49,300 nt of DNA. Source: Lachnospiraceae bacterium (GTDB lineage: Bacteria; Bacillota_A; Clostridia; Lachnospirales; Lachnospiraceae). Below, one piece after another: positions 35,306 to 44,256 of this stretch; the first letter of the stretch is position 1, and the number at the start of each line of letters is the position of its first letter. The notes below the pieces were generated by a model. It was given only the letters and a program-made list of their open reading frames with translations, had not been told where the DNA came from and made no database searches. The stretch lies in contig JAFXDD010000032.1 in assembly GCA_017516285.1 (NCBI GenBank), forward strand, positions 1 through 49,300, given 5' to 3'. The translations under genes and the position numbers were made by a program.

Positions 35306-36448
35306 CTACCAGAAAAGCGGCTCACAACCCTTTAACTTATAAAGCGCCTCTACAAAATAATAGTCGGCATACATAATATATTTGTTGTGAGAACTCTTTT
35401 CTGTATACTTACCAGTTGACATCTTAATAATAAAATCCGTGTTTTCTGACCAATCTGCCCATTCCTCTTCTATGGTCATCAAAAGCTTCATAGCTGCATG
35501 TAAATAAGTCTTTTTTTCGTACTCCGGTACCACTTTTGCAATTTCCAGCATACCACAGGCTGCTGCTAATCCTGCGCTTGCATCAAAAATGCCCTCCTCA
35601 GGCGCCCTAAAGTCCTGTCTTGGAAGCCAATCATCACATACACAGGAAATAAAATAATGCGCTGCTCTCTTAGCAGTATCCAGATACTCCACCTTACCGG
35701 TATGAATGTAGCTTAAAATAAAACCATACACAGCCCAGGCCTGCCCTCTGGACCAAGCAGAACCGATTCCATAACCCTGACCTGCTTTTTCTCCTACGAT
35801 TTCTCCAGTATATGGATCGTGCTTCACCACATGTCTTACACTTCCGTCCGGTCTAATGTGATTAGCCATAGTATTGTCAGCATGCTTCATTGCCACAGCC
35901 TTAAATCTTGGGTCATCATATTCCTCGCTTGCCCAGTATAAAATGGGCAGATTTAACATGGTATCAATAATGGTCAGCCCTACACTCTTTTCTCCCATCA
36001 CATCACCACTCCAAGCACGTAAAAACTCCCCTGCAAGGTTATATCGGCTCATCAAATGATCAGCGGCATGACTTTGCCTATTTTTGGCCTCCGCGCTTCC
36101 GGTCAACTGATAATTGGCACCGCTTGATATGCGCCACATAAAGCCTACGTCATGGCTTAATCCTGCATGATACCACAAAGCCTTATCCAAATATCCCTCT
36201 ATGCGCTCAGCGGCCTCTCGATACTGCATTTCACCAGTAGCAGAATACATTAACCACAGAAGTCCCGGCCAAAAACCATTCGTCCAGCAAATAATGTTTT
36301 CATTTTTCAAATCATTATGTTTTCCATCCATAGACCATTGAGGAATTTTGTCCTTAGAACGAGGAAATACAACAGACATTTTTTCCTCCACCTTTTTCCA
36401 CGTTTCCGCCACCCATTTGTTTTGTTCGTTTGTTAATAACTCCTTCAC
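35306..36448 (-). CDS. GH88 unsaturated glucuronyl hydrolase
   Basis: 380 residues starting at GTG (36448) with GGAGGG upstream. It is an (alpha/alpha)6-barrel of the UGL type: WTNGFWPGLLWLMY (about 55-68), LSHDVGFMWRISS (about 97-109) with the conserved Asp, TIIDTMLNLPILYWAS (about 159-174) with the second Asp, and GSAWSRGQAWAVYGF (about 230-244). It has no signal peptide, so it is cytoplasmic. It removes the 4,5-unsaturated uronic acid from the non-reducing end of lyase products. It connects directly to the surface lyase and the ABC importer. Confidence 0.93.
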   Translation of the reverse strand: MKELLTNEQNKWVAETWKKVEEKMSVVFPRSKDKIPQWSMDGKHNDLKNENIICWTNGFWPGLLWLMYSATGEMQYREAAERIEGYLDKALWYHAGLSHDVGFMWRISSGANYQLTGSAEAKNRQSHAADHLMSRYNLAGEFLRAWSGDVMGEKSVGLTIIDTMLNLPILYWASEEYDDPRFKAVAMKHADNTMANHIRPDGSVRHVVKHDPYTGEIVGEKAGQGYGIGSAWSRGQAWAVYGFILSYIHTGKVEYLDTAKRAAHYFISCVCDDWLPRQDFRAPEEGIFDASAGLAAACGMLEIAKVVPEYEKKTYLHAAMKLLMTIEEEWADWSENTDFIIKMSTGKYTEKSSHNKYIMYADYYFVEALYKLKGCEPLFW

Positions 36449-36473
36449 TAAATTACCCTCCTGTATTACTCTT

Positions 36474-37247
36474 TTACAATTCTATACTTGTACCGTCTTC
36501 ACAGATCAAACCTTTACCAGCGAAGTAATCCTTAATTTTCTTTGCAGAAGTTTCCGGATTATTTAAAATTTCACGTCCATTGTGACTAAAGAACAGCCTT
36601 CCTATCTTTTTATCAGAAACATATTGTTGCACTGCATCTATACCAAAATGCCCCGTCTCAATGATAAAACCATCGCATCCATTTTTTAACAGTGGATCCA
36701 GATCTTCGTACTTTCCTACGTCTCCGGAATAAATCAGCCTTTTTCCTTCACATTCGATGAGATAAGAGTAGGACAGACAGTGATCAACCTCCGCATAGCT
36801 TAAATGCGTATTGCCAAATGCGGTTACCTTCATAAAGCCATCATCAAACAATACCCCTTCCTCTACAAGAGTTGCTTCTACCGGATATGCTGTTTGGAAG
36901 TTTCGTTCAGTATTGTGCAATACTTTCATCAAACCATCCCATGTTTCTTCGTTTGGAATATATACCTGAATACCGCCGCTGTTAGGCACCACATCCTTTA
37001 ATCCAGCCAGTTTTCTGATATTCCACATCAAATTTCCCAGTCCTCCTACATGATCCATGTGCGTATGAGAAATAACGATTTTCCAAACATTTAACAAATC
37101 CAAGCCCATCAGGTGTGCTGTATAAGAGCACCCCTCTCCTGCATCAAACCAGTAAATACGCCCAGCTGTTTCCACTGCCACAGATGCATGCTTTCTGCCC
37201 GGCATAGGCTCTGTTCCCGCGCAGGTTCCTAAAAAATGAATCTTCAT
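36474..37247 (-). CDS. Metallo-beta-lactamase-fold hydrolase (RNase Z-like group)
   Basis: 257 residues. HFLGTCAGTEP at the N-terminus, FDAGEG (34-39), the metal motif SHTHMDH (60-66), a distal LIYSGDVG and a C-terminal FFSHNGREI define the fold. Members include tRNase Z and small-molecule hydrolases. The position within the glycan operon and absence of tRNA-processing context favour a metabolic hydrolase, substrate unknown. It follows the 673-residue protein by a short gap. Confidence 0.85.
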   Translation of the reverse strand: MKIHFLGTCAGTEPMPGRKHASVAVETAGRIYWFDAGEGCSYTAHLMGLDLLNVWKIVISHTHMDHVGGLGNLMWNIRKLAGLKDVVPNSGGIQVYIPNEETWDGLMKVLHNTERNFQTAYPVEATLVEEGVLFDDGFMKVTAFGNTHLSYAEVDHCLSYSYLIECEGKRLIYSGDVGKYEDLDPLLKNGCDGFIIETGHFGIDAVQQYVSDKKIGRLFFSHNGREILNNPETSAKKIKDYFAGKGLICEDGTSIEL

Positions 37248-37272
37248 AAATACGTCCTCCTGATATCTCTAC

Positions 37273-39294
37273 TTATTTACAAACTATAATTTCAAACACA
37301 CATGGTGTACATTTGGAAAGCTTATCAAAGCGAATACGTACCCTTTCTTTCCCTTCGTATTCTGTAAAACAGATTTCATATTCGCCCTTGCCTGCATGCT
37401 CACTTTGAATACGATGCTTTGTCTCCCCTATGGTCACACCAATATCTAACGGACTGTTCCCACCGCTCATAACAAGCCTGATGCGATTTTCAGTTCTCGG
37501 CTTTACCTTTATCTCATAGCTAAACCATCCATGTGCATTAATACTGCTCCACTCCATTCCACGTTTATTTCCCGGAATTCTGCAAAGAGCATGGTCAAGT
37601 ATCAGGGTATCGCTGAAATTCACTTCCTTTTGAAGTCTGTGCCCCTCCAACGCTCCGCCGCAAACTATAAAATCCACAGTCTGCTCCTGCTCTAAGCGTG
37701 CTAAAGCTTCTTTTTCCAGTTTAAAACTTGTGCATACCTCTTGTGCAAAATCTTCAATCAGTCCACCTGGAATAACGGTCTCCCTGATACCTTGCAAATA
37801 AAATTTAATACCTAACAACTCTTTGCCCTGTTCATTTAATTTCAAAAGGTGGGAAGCCTCTTTTTCCAATGCTGCCTCATATTTTGGATCATAAGTCTCG
37901 AAATATGCAGCATAACTCTGAAATACCTTAAGAAGTGTAAGCCAAATTTCCGTAATTAATTTTAGATTGCAAAATTTCGTCCACAGCTTTTCATATTCTT
38001 TCTTCTCTATTCTATCCTCAAGCCCGGACAACCTCTCCAACAAGGCTGCTGCCTCTTTTACGGCGTTTTCCTTTTCCTCTACCAAACCTTTTAAACTGCC
38101 ACGCTTCCAGCCTCTTGGTATGTACCACTCGTCAGATGCTATATCATATTTTTCTCGCATCATTTCAAAATAATAATGATTTTTGCAATGATTTAAAGTA
38201 GGAAACAAGCTAAGCTCAGTAAAATAGTATCCATTTGCATAAAAGGTCTTTTTCAAAATCTCTTCCGTCTGCTCCATTATGCTTCTGACTTCATCAGCAG
38301 CATTCGGATACTTCTCTTCAAAAAATTCCTGTATTTCATGTTCCACATCACTATGATTTAAATAGGCATGCATAATATTAATATTTACTTCATTCACGTC
38401 ACCAAATGGTATTTGTCCGGCTCTGTCAATTCTGGCTACATAGCCCTTCGGCTCAAAGCCCTCACAATATGCAAATTTCTCGGCAATATGTTCCTTTAAC
38501 ATTAAAGGCAAAAATCCTTTCCCAAAAAACTCGCCAAAAATGTCAGCCTCCACAAACAAAGGATTCTTTTTGATTTTATGATAAAAGCTATTATGAGGAA
38601 GAGTCAGACTCCAATCAAACTGAGTCCATTTATCCATAATCCACATTTCTGTAGAGATTTCCTCATAAGCTTTTGCCATCATTTCATAATCCTCTTCTAT
38701 GCTGGCAAATGGTCTGACAATCAATTCCTTACCGAGGCTTTTACAGGTTTCAAACAAAATGCCTGTCACATACTTGACTCTTTCTGTCTTACCCAACTTT
38801 TGTTCTTTTAGCTTCAAAAGAGGAATCTTTGTTTCATGCAGCGTAAGAATAATACCATCCATGTGAGGATATGCATTAAAGAAATCCATAAGCTTGTGCT
38901 CCAGAAAATCCTTTACTAACGGATGTGTTACTTCAACATCACCACATCCGTTTACTACCTCCGGAAACTGCTCTTTAAAGCCCGATGGAAGTTCCAGTTC
39001 ATGATGCCACATATAGGTTTTAATATGATAAGCTGCCGCCCTTTCACATGCTGCATTCACTGCATCCAAGCAATGCTCTATGTACGGCTGACACTTTTCC
39101 TCGTCAAACAAGTGGTATTTTCGATAAGGAGTCATACCATCAATATTGCCCTTTACCACATCATGAATAGGCCCGATAACCTGCAGATGGTCAAAGCCCT
39201 TATGTGCTGCATATTCTACGGTATATAGCAAATACTCTTTGTCTATTTCTACCGGATTACATACAGATATTCCTTTTACTCTTGTTTGTTCCAT
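37273..39294 (-). CDS. Unrecognised putative TIM-barrel carbohydrate-active protein
   Basis: 673 residues from the ATG at 39294, eleven bases after GGAAGGAG. I cannot assign it to a named family. Residues about 10-330 read like a glycoside-hydrolase TIM barrel: FDHLQVIGPIHD, IKTYMWHHELELP, DGIILTLHETK, ELIVRPFASIEEDY, EMWIMDKWTQFDW and GYVARIDRAGQIPFGDVNEVN carry many aromatic and acidic residues at strand ends. A helical middle (about 340-540) and a beta-rich C-terminus (about 555-673) follow, the latter with INAHGWFSYEIKVKP. It has no signal peptide. The context implies action on imported oligosaccharides, perhaps as a hexosaminidase or glucuronidase-like enzyme. Confidence 0.6.
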   Translation of the reverse strand: MEQTRVKGISVCNPVEIDKEYLLYTVEYAAHKGFDHLQVIGPIHDVVKGNIDGMTPYRKYHLFDEEKCQPYIEHCLDAVNAACERAAAYHIKTYMWHHELELPSGFKEQFPEVVNGCGDVEVTHPLVKDFLEHKLMDFFNAYPHMDGIILTLHETKIPLLKLKEQKLGKTERVKYVTGILFETCKSLGKELIVRPFASIEEDYEMMAKAYEEISTEMWIMDKWTQFDWSLTLPHNSFYHKIKKNPLFVEADIFGEFFGKGFLPLMLKEHIAEKFAYCEGFEPKGYVARIDRAGQIPFGDVNEVNINIMHAYLNHSDVEHEIQEFFEEKYPNAADEVRSIMEQTEEILKKTFYANGYYFTELSLFPTLNHCKNHYYFEMMREKYDIASDEWYIPRGWKRGSLKGLVEEKENAVKEAAALLERLSGLEDRIEKKEYEKLWTKFCNLKLITEIWLTLLKVFQSYAAYFETYDPKYEAALEKEASHLLKLNEQGKELLGIKFYLQGIRETVIPGGLIEDFAQEVCTSFKLEKEALARLEQEQTVDFIVCGGALEGHRLQKEVNFSDTLILDHALCRIPGNKRGMEWSSINAHGWFSYEIKVKPRTENRIRLVMSGGNSPLDIGVTIGETKHRIQSEHAGKGEYEICFTEYEGKERVRIRFDKLSKCTPCVFEIIVCK

Positions 39295-39315
39295 AGTAAA
39301 TATTTCTCCTTCCAA

Positions 39316-40113
39316 TCAATATAAATCCTGTGCAAAACCGAAACTATAATTGTTTTCAGAAGCCCACTTAATTATATACTCACAAATTTGCCTGATACTG
39401 TATCCTTCCATTTTACTGTTCAGATTCCAGAAAATTTCATGGCTAAAAAGCTCAATCACCTTAGGATCCGTATAACTACAAACGCTTTTTAATATCTCCT
39501 CGATACTGTTTAAATATTCTATCCTGGTCTGGGAACGCAAATAAATAATTTCTTCATTTCGAAGCTCTCCATGCTCAATCAGGCTCTTTGTTTCGTCTTC
39601 TCCAAAGTAATAAAGCAGTCTGCCATCATCTGCCGCTAAAAGTCCTCGAATACCATTTTTCAGATCCCTCAACGCCAAAATATTTTCTCGGCTTCCTGCA
39701 CAGAACCCTAACCGCACTACTCGGTCAATACTGTGTTCATTTTGATTGGTCGCATGCATAATTGCATCAAGAAACTTTTGATAATCCGCTTTTATGTTTT
39801 CTGGTTCATCCTCTGTATATTTTTTCAAATCGTCTTTTGAATGAAAACCAAACTTAAGCCAATCGGAATTTGTTGCTAACTCGTCCGCATAATTGTTTGG
39901 TAAGTTGGAGATATCATAATTAGGATCCTTACTGAAATAATTAAAAGTATAAAGTGAAAATACAACACCGTATGTTTCATGCATTCTCTTCAGCCATGCA
40001 AAAAAATCGTTCTCAAAAATAGACCTGTATACTCCTGCTTGTTCTGTAATGTCTTTCAAACATTCATATACATCATCAAAAGAAAAGTGAATATATTGTT
40101 TCCTCGCAGTCAT
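39316..40113 (-). CDS. Polysaccharide-deacetylase-like protein
   Basis: 265 residues. HFSFDD (9-14) resembles the first metal motif of NodB/CE4-type deacetylases and FGFHS (88-92) the histidine motif; the later canonical motifs are not obvious, so this is a divergent member. It has no signal peptide. GAGGAGGG precedes the ATG. It is first in the operon with the 673-residue protein, metallo-hydrolase, oxidoreductase and GH88, behind the promoter and operator at 40169-40219. It may remove N-acetyl or O-acetyl groups from imported oligosaccharides, an inference. Confidence 0.6.
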   Translation of the reverse strand: MTARKQYIHFSFDDVYECLKDITEQAGVYRSIFENDFFAWLKRMHETYGVVFSLYTFNYFSKDPNYDISNLPNNYADELATNSDWLKFGFHSKDDLKKYTEDEPENIKADYQKFLDAIMHATNQNEHSIDRVVRLGFCAGSRENILALRDLKNGIRGLLAADDGRLLYYFGEDETKSLIEHGELRNEEIIYLRSQTRIEYLNSIEEILKSVCSYTDPKVIELFSHEIFWNLNSKMEGYSIRQICEYIIKWASENNYSFGFAQDLY

Positions 40114-40168
40114 AAATCCCTCCTCATAAGTGAAGCACAGATAAACTTATCACTCAAACTTTTCCCTA

Positions 40169-40197
40169 ATCATATAAAGCAAAAGGCCAAATTTCAA
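40169..40197 (-). promoter_or_regulatory. Promoter of the deacetylase-GH88-MATE operon
   Basis: Minus strand TTGAAA (40197-40192), 17-bp spacer, TATGAT (40174-40169). It has the same architecture as the permease-operon promoter. Confidence 0.7.
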
Positions 40198-40219
40198 TGG
40201 CTGAAATTTGACCTTTTGG
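40189..40219 (-). promoter_or_regulatory. Operator candidate, copy 2 of an exact 31-bp repeat
   Basis: Identical in all 31 bases to 31053-31083: an AAATTTCA-N5-TGAAATTT palindrome plus GACCTTTTGG, again covering the -35 box. It starts 20 bp after the regulator gene stop. Confidence 0.75.
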
Positions 40220-40237
40220 AGTATTTTTGTGCTTTTG

Positions 40238-42517
40238 TTATATTTCCAAAGAATTCTGCGCATTTCGGTTCTTTTTATAGTTTTCCGGTGACATTCCGGC
40301 ATACTTTTTAAAAGCTTCAGCAAATGCTTTATAGCTTGCAAATCCCACAAGCTCAGCCACCTGAAACAATTTTATTTCTTCCTCGATACATATTAATTCT
40401 TTGGCTTTTTCCACACGATAAGAATTAATCATTTCACTGTAATTTTTTCCAGTAATTTCTTTAAAGAATCTGCTAAAATAGCTTGGAGACAGTCCAAAGT
40501 CTCGACTCATTCCGGTAAGTGTAATTTCCTTCATATAGTTGGCCGAAATGTATGTAATAAACTTATCGTACATCTCACTTTTACCAGAATTTTCTGCATA
40601 TAACTTATCACCTATATCCTTACACAACTTTTTGATATAGGTAGCTATTTCTGCAACATTACCCATCCTTCCTATTTCATCGTAAGGATGAAACTCGCTG
40701 CCATTTATTCTAAAACCTTTATTACCGTTTTTTTTCAACATTTCTGACATAACAGTCAAAAAGCCCGTTACAAGCTGAATAATTTCACTATAATACACAT
40801 TAGAACAAATAAACAACTCATCAATTAAAGTATCTAGTTTTTCATAATCCCTGTCAGATATACCTTGAATAATAGCTTTCTTATATTTAGCAAATTCTAC
40901 ATATTTACCATTTTTCTTATAATCCTGCATTGTCAACAATGTTTGCGGCCTACAGAATTTCATCTGCATCATAGCATTGGACAGTACTTTATATTCTTCA
41001 ACTAATTCCTCCGGACTTGTAACTGTATCTCCTACGCAAACAGATATGGTAATATCCAACATTTTTGCCAGCTCATGCTGCACGTAAGTTATTGCATGCA
41101 TAACATCTTCTATTAATTCATCATGGCACATCAAAAGCCCAATGCATTCCCCATCATAAAAGTAATAGGTTACTGTTCCTGCCTGCTTTTCAAAACCATA
41201 TTCTTCCAAAATATCATGTAGCTTGTCTTTTATAAACTTTCTATAATGCGAAAGCTTTATATTCTGTGCAATAATTTTAAAATTATCTATTTTTACCAAA
41301 ACAGTTGTGTAATATGCTGTTTCAAAGGCAATATTTAAATCCTGCATATACTGTCCATAGTCTGCTAAATAAAAGCCCTTAAGAAAATTATAAAAAAACA
41401 TTTCTTTCAAATCTACATCTTCGGAATTTTTATATTCTTCCAGCTCTGCTTTCATATTTTTAATTTCAACATACTTTTCTTCAAAAAATTCCAGTTCAGA
41501 CTTAAAACCATACTCCTCTTCTTCCGGCTTAAACATGTTCACAATATTTCCAAAAGGTCTGTACAATCTGCGGATATAAAATTTAGAAATAAAAATACTA
41601 ACCACTACAATGGCTATTCCTACACATATAATTACAGTCCAGATATACCTTATCATGGTAACATAGTGCGAATTATCCACCACAAAGCATAAATTCAGTT
41701 TTCCCCCCTCCACTGCTTTCATTATAACCGGCAAATCCATATCAGAAGTTATTCTTTCACTACTTTCCAGTTCTTTTAACTGCATCTCATACTTTGCATA
41801 AATTTCGTTATCTCCCAGCAAAAGATTGTATTCTGCATCCAACAATAACGATTGACCTACGTCCTCAAGACTTATCATATCTATCAGGCTGTTAATATAA
41901 TTACCATCTAATACAAAAACCGCGTAAATATTTCCCACTTGCATAAATCTTTTGTCAATAACTTTTGCATACAAAATATCACTATTTACAGTAGATGCTC
42001 CCTCGTAATTACAGATAAATTTACCATTATTATCTGCCAAAAATTCTGCTATTTCCTCAGGTAGCATGCCATAATGTTCAATTAATTCCTTCTCCGCCTG
42101 AAATTTCCCATCACTTGCATTTAAAGTTAACAAAGATTTCTTATAAAAAATGTATATTTCTTTAATAATATCATTCTGCACTTCCTGACTGGCTAAAACA
42201 GTATTAATCTTTGCTAAATTTCTTGCATATTCATAAGTAGTGCTGTCCAGAGATTCATATTTTAAAATATTTTCATTGCTTCCTAAAGTATATACAGCAT
42301 TGTATATTTCATTAAGATTTTCAACCATTAACTCCGCTACATAATCCACAGTATTGGTATTAATTCTGTCAGTCTGCTTCATAAAGCTTGAAGAAAATAT
42401 CCATGTCAGGCTCACACCTAACATCACAATCGGAATAATAATTAACAATGCAGTACCCAGAAATAATGCATCAATAATTTTCCTCGGTTTAATAAATAAA
42501 TTTTTCAGAATACGCAT
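40238..42517 (-). CDS. Membrane-bound AraC-family transcriptional regulator
   Basis: 759 residues from the ATG at 42517 with GGAGG six bases upstream; a TTG one codon earlier is less likely. A membrane segment (about 20-42), an extracellular sensor of about 240 residues, a second membrane segment (about 287-307), a cytoplasmic linker with a long middle domain, and a C-terminal AraC DNA-binding domain (about 650-755; SPSYFSRFFKEITGKNYSEMI and ASYKAFAEAFKKYAGMSPENYK) are visible. Such one-component receptors control neighbouring sugar genes in Firmicutes. It sits directly upstream of the operator at 40189-40219, its probable target. Confidence 0.88.
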   Translation of the reverse strand: MRILKNLFIKPRKIIDALFLGTALLIIIPIVMLGVSLTWIFSSSFMKQTDRINTNTVDYVAELMVENLNEIYNAVYTLGSNENILKYESLDSTTYEYARNLAKINTVLASQEVQNDIIKEIYIFYKKSLLTLNASDGKFQAEKELIEHYGMLPEEIAEFLADNNGKFICNYEGASTVNSDILYAKVIDKRFMQVGNIYAVFVLDGNYINSLIDMISLEDVGQSLLLDAEYNLLLGDNEIYAKYEMQLKELESSERITSDMDLPVIMKAVEGGKLNLCFVVDNSHYVTMIRYIWTVIICVGIAIVVVSIFISKFYIRRLYRPFGNIVNMFKPEEEEYGFKSELEFFEEKYVEIKNMKAELEEYKNSEDVDLKEMFFYNFLKGFYLADYGQYMQDLNIAFETAYYTTVLVKIDNFKIIAQNIKLSHYRKFIKDKLHDILEEYGFEKQAGTVTYYFYDGECIGLLMCHDELIEDVMHAITYVQHELAKMLDITISVCVGDTVTSPEELVEEYKVLSNAMMQMKFCRPQTLLTMQDYKKNGKYVEFAKYKKAIIQGISDRDYEKLDTLIDELFICSNVYYSEIIQLVTGFLTVMSEMLKKNGNKGFRINGSEFHPYDEIGRMGNVAEIATYIKKLCKDIGDKLYAENSGKSEMYDKFITYISANYMKEITLTGMSRDFGLSPSYFSRFFKEITGKNYSEMINSYRVEKAKELICIEEEIKLFQVAELVGFASYKAFAEAFKKYAGMSPENYKKNRNAQNSLEI

Positions 42518-42563
42518 CAAATTCCTCCAGTAAAATATTACAATTTTCTTTTGTTTTCATCTC
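42489..42563 (-). pseudogene. Remnant of the 3' end of a phosphoesterase/TIM-barrel gene
   Basis: 24 codons plus stop reading EMKTKENCNILLEEFDAYSE and then KFIY. They match the C-terminal end of the 31126-32634 product at 16 of 24 positions, and the DNA is also visibly similar. The remnant overlaps the regulator start and supplies its ribosome site. The rest of the parent gene is absent; the ceramidase-like gene ends 86 bp upstream. Confidence 0.65.
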
Positions 42564-42648
42564 TTTTTTATATCCTCTACTATAAATTGTACAATTTAAT
42601 GCATTTTCCTTCAACCGGAATATTTTTACATTTATCTGAAGAATATCC

Positions 42649-44028
42649 TTACATAACCTCTCTCAACAACGCTCTACCTTCTTCAATAATCTGCTCTGCT
42701 ACTCCTGCCCGGAAGTTTGAGCTTCTGGCTTCATAACCTCCCTCATCATATGCTTCCTTCATTGGGAAATATCCCTGATAACCATTAGTACAGCAGGTAG
42801 GAATAATCATTCCCCATCCTTCTGTTTCCTTTAATGCACGGCCAATTCCGTTAAATGGCTCGCCCGGAATGCCTAATAGAACTACTTCACCGATGGAAAT
42901 AGCACTTAACTCCATGTCAAAGCTTTCCGGTCCGTGCTCTAACCGGATCATTCTGCCTGCTTCCGCGACCACGGTGGTAAGCATCATACCCTTGTACGGA
43001 AGTTCATCATCCTTACCGGCTTGATGAAGTGCATCAATACGATATGCTTCCGGCATATCCTTAGCCTCCGGCATATTGGATGGTACATGAATGGTACGTT
43101 GTTTATATTTAATAGAATCTACATCCACATACTTTACTTTATCATAGGCCTGCAGTACACCACCGGTAACCACGCGTCCCATATAACGAGCATGGTCATA
43201 GCCTCTGGACACATCGTCAAAGTCCATAAACATACCATTTAAGTCGCCCCCTTTAGTGTGAACTTTTACGTGGTTTACATCACCCTGGGCACCATTAAAG
43301 AAAATGCATTTAGTATTGTCCAATACTTTTTCCACTGTTCTGCGTACAAAGCCCGGCCAATCTGCACTGATTTTGCTGCCACCTACGGTGTCCGGGTGGT
43401 CTGCAAAATTTACAAGAACCAGGCTTTCTGCACCTTCTCGATCAAAACGTAACACACTGACTCTTTCATCCACTTGACCAATTGGTTCTACGATATCAGG
43501 ATTATTTACCCCAGGATTAGTTTGAATGCTGCCATCCTTCATGCGGAAGCGGCGGATAAATGCAATATCCGGAGCCAGTCCTATTCCCCAGCCCATTTTG
43601 GCCGGTTTTAAATCATCCAGAGCAGCCTGTGCTGCATCTGCAATTTTATGACGCACAAAATGATAATACTCACACTCCAGCGCCTCCTTGGAATTTGATT
43701 CCAGAGAAGACATTTCCTGCCTATCGAAAACCTTTGTTATAGAAGGTGCAGTATGTGTGTGGGTTGCATGTATGTAAATGGCCTCCTTTGGAACACCTGT
43801 CACTGCTGACACATGCGCACTATAATCAGCTATAATCGTGCGTTCAGGTCCCAAATGATCCATACTAAGAAATACCACCTTTGTTTCCCCACATGCTAAA
43901 GCCAGCGCATTAATCTCCAAATCATCCAATACTCCCTCCGCATAACGTGGTTTAAAGTAACCAGCAATACCAATACCCATCATAGGAGTTACATTTACTC
44001 TTGAAAAACCTGCATATAATTTTTCCAT
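42649..44028 (-). CDS. Neutral/alkaline ceramidase N-terminal-domain protein
   Basis: 459 residues. AGFSRVNVTPMMG (6-18), FLSMDHLG, HATHTHTAPS (87-96), NGAQGDVNHVK and FNGIGRALK follow the neutral ceramidase family, which has a zinc site in HxHTH. It has only the catalytic domain; secreted ceramidases are longer and carry a C-terminal domain. There is no signal peptide, so it is probably cytoplasmic. Short bacterial members occur in carbohydrate clusters, and the reaction may be amide or ester hydrolysis of a glycan or glycolipid fragment. GATGAGGTGA precedes the ATG. Confidence 0.78.
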   Translation of the reverse strand: MEKLYAGFSRVNVTPMMGIGIAGYFKPRYAEGVLDDLEINALALACGETKVVFLSMDHLGPERTIIADYSAHVSAVTGVPKEAIYIHATHTHTAPSITKVFDRQEMSSLESNSKEALECEYYHFVRHKIADAAQAALDDLKPAKMGWGIGLAPDIAFIRRFRMKDGSIQTNPGVNNPDIVEPIGQVDERVSVLRFDREGAESLVLVNFADHPDTVGGSKISADWPGFVRRTVEKVLDNTKCIFFNGAQGDVNHVKVHTKGGDLNGMFMDFDDVSRGYDHARYMGRVVTGGVLQAYDKVKYVDVDSIKYKQRTIHVPSNMPEAKDMPEAYRIDALHQAGKDDELPYKGMMLTTVVAEAGRMIRLEHGPESFDMELSAISIGEVVLLGIPGEPFNGIGRALKETEGWGMIIPTCCTNGYQGYFPMKEAYDEGGYEARSSNFRAGVAEQIIEEGRALLREVM

Positions 44029-44174
44029 AATTCACCTCATCATCTTCGATTATTTATTTTTCATGTACCTATTCTTCTTCATCATTTGTATCAATGTTTA
44101 CCCTAAAATTACATGAAATTTACCCCAAAAGCAATATACCTTTTTTGCCATTCTGGCGGTATTTTGCGGTACAA

Positions 44175-44220
44175 CAAAAAAGGCAGCCATGGTTTCTTTA
44201 TAGATACCATGCCACCTTTC
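44175..44220 (-). terminator. Terminator after the antitoxin-like gene
   Basis: The AAAGGCAGCCATGGT region (44179-44193) pairs with ACCATGCCACCTTT (44206-44219) with mismatches. On the minus strand six T follow. Confidence 0.65.
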
Positions 44221-44256
44221 GTGTTGTGAGTTATTTTTTCATTTACGCAGTGATTT

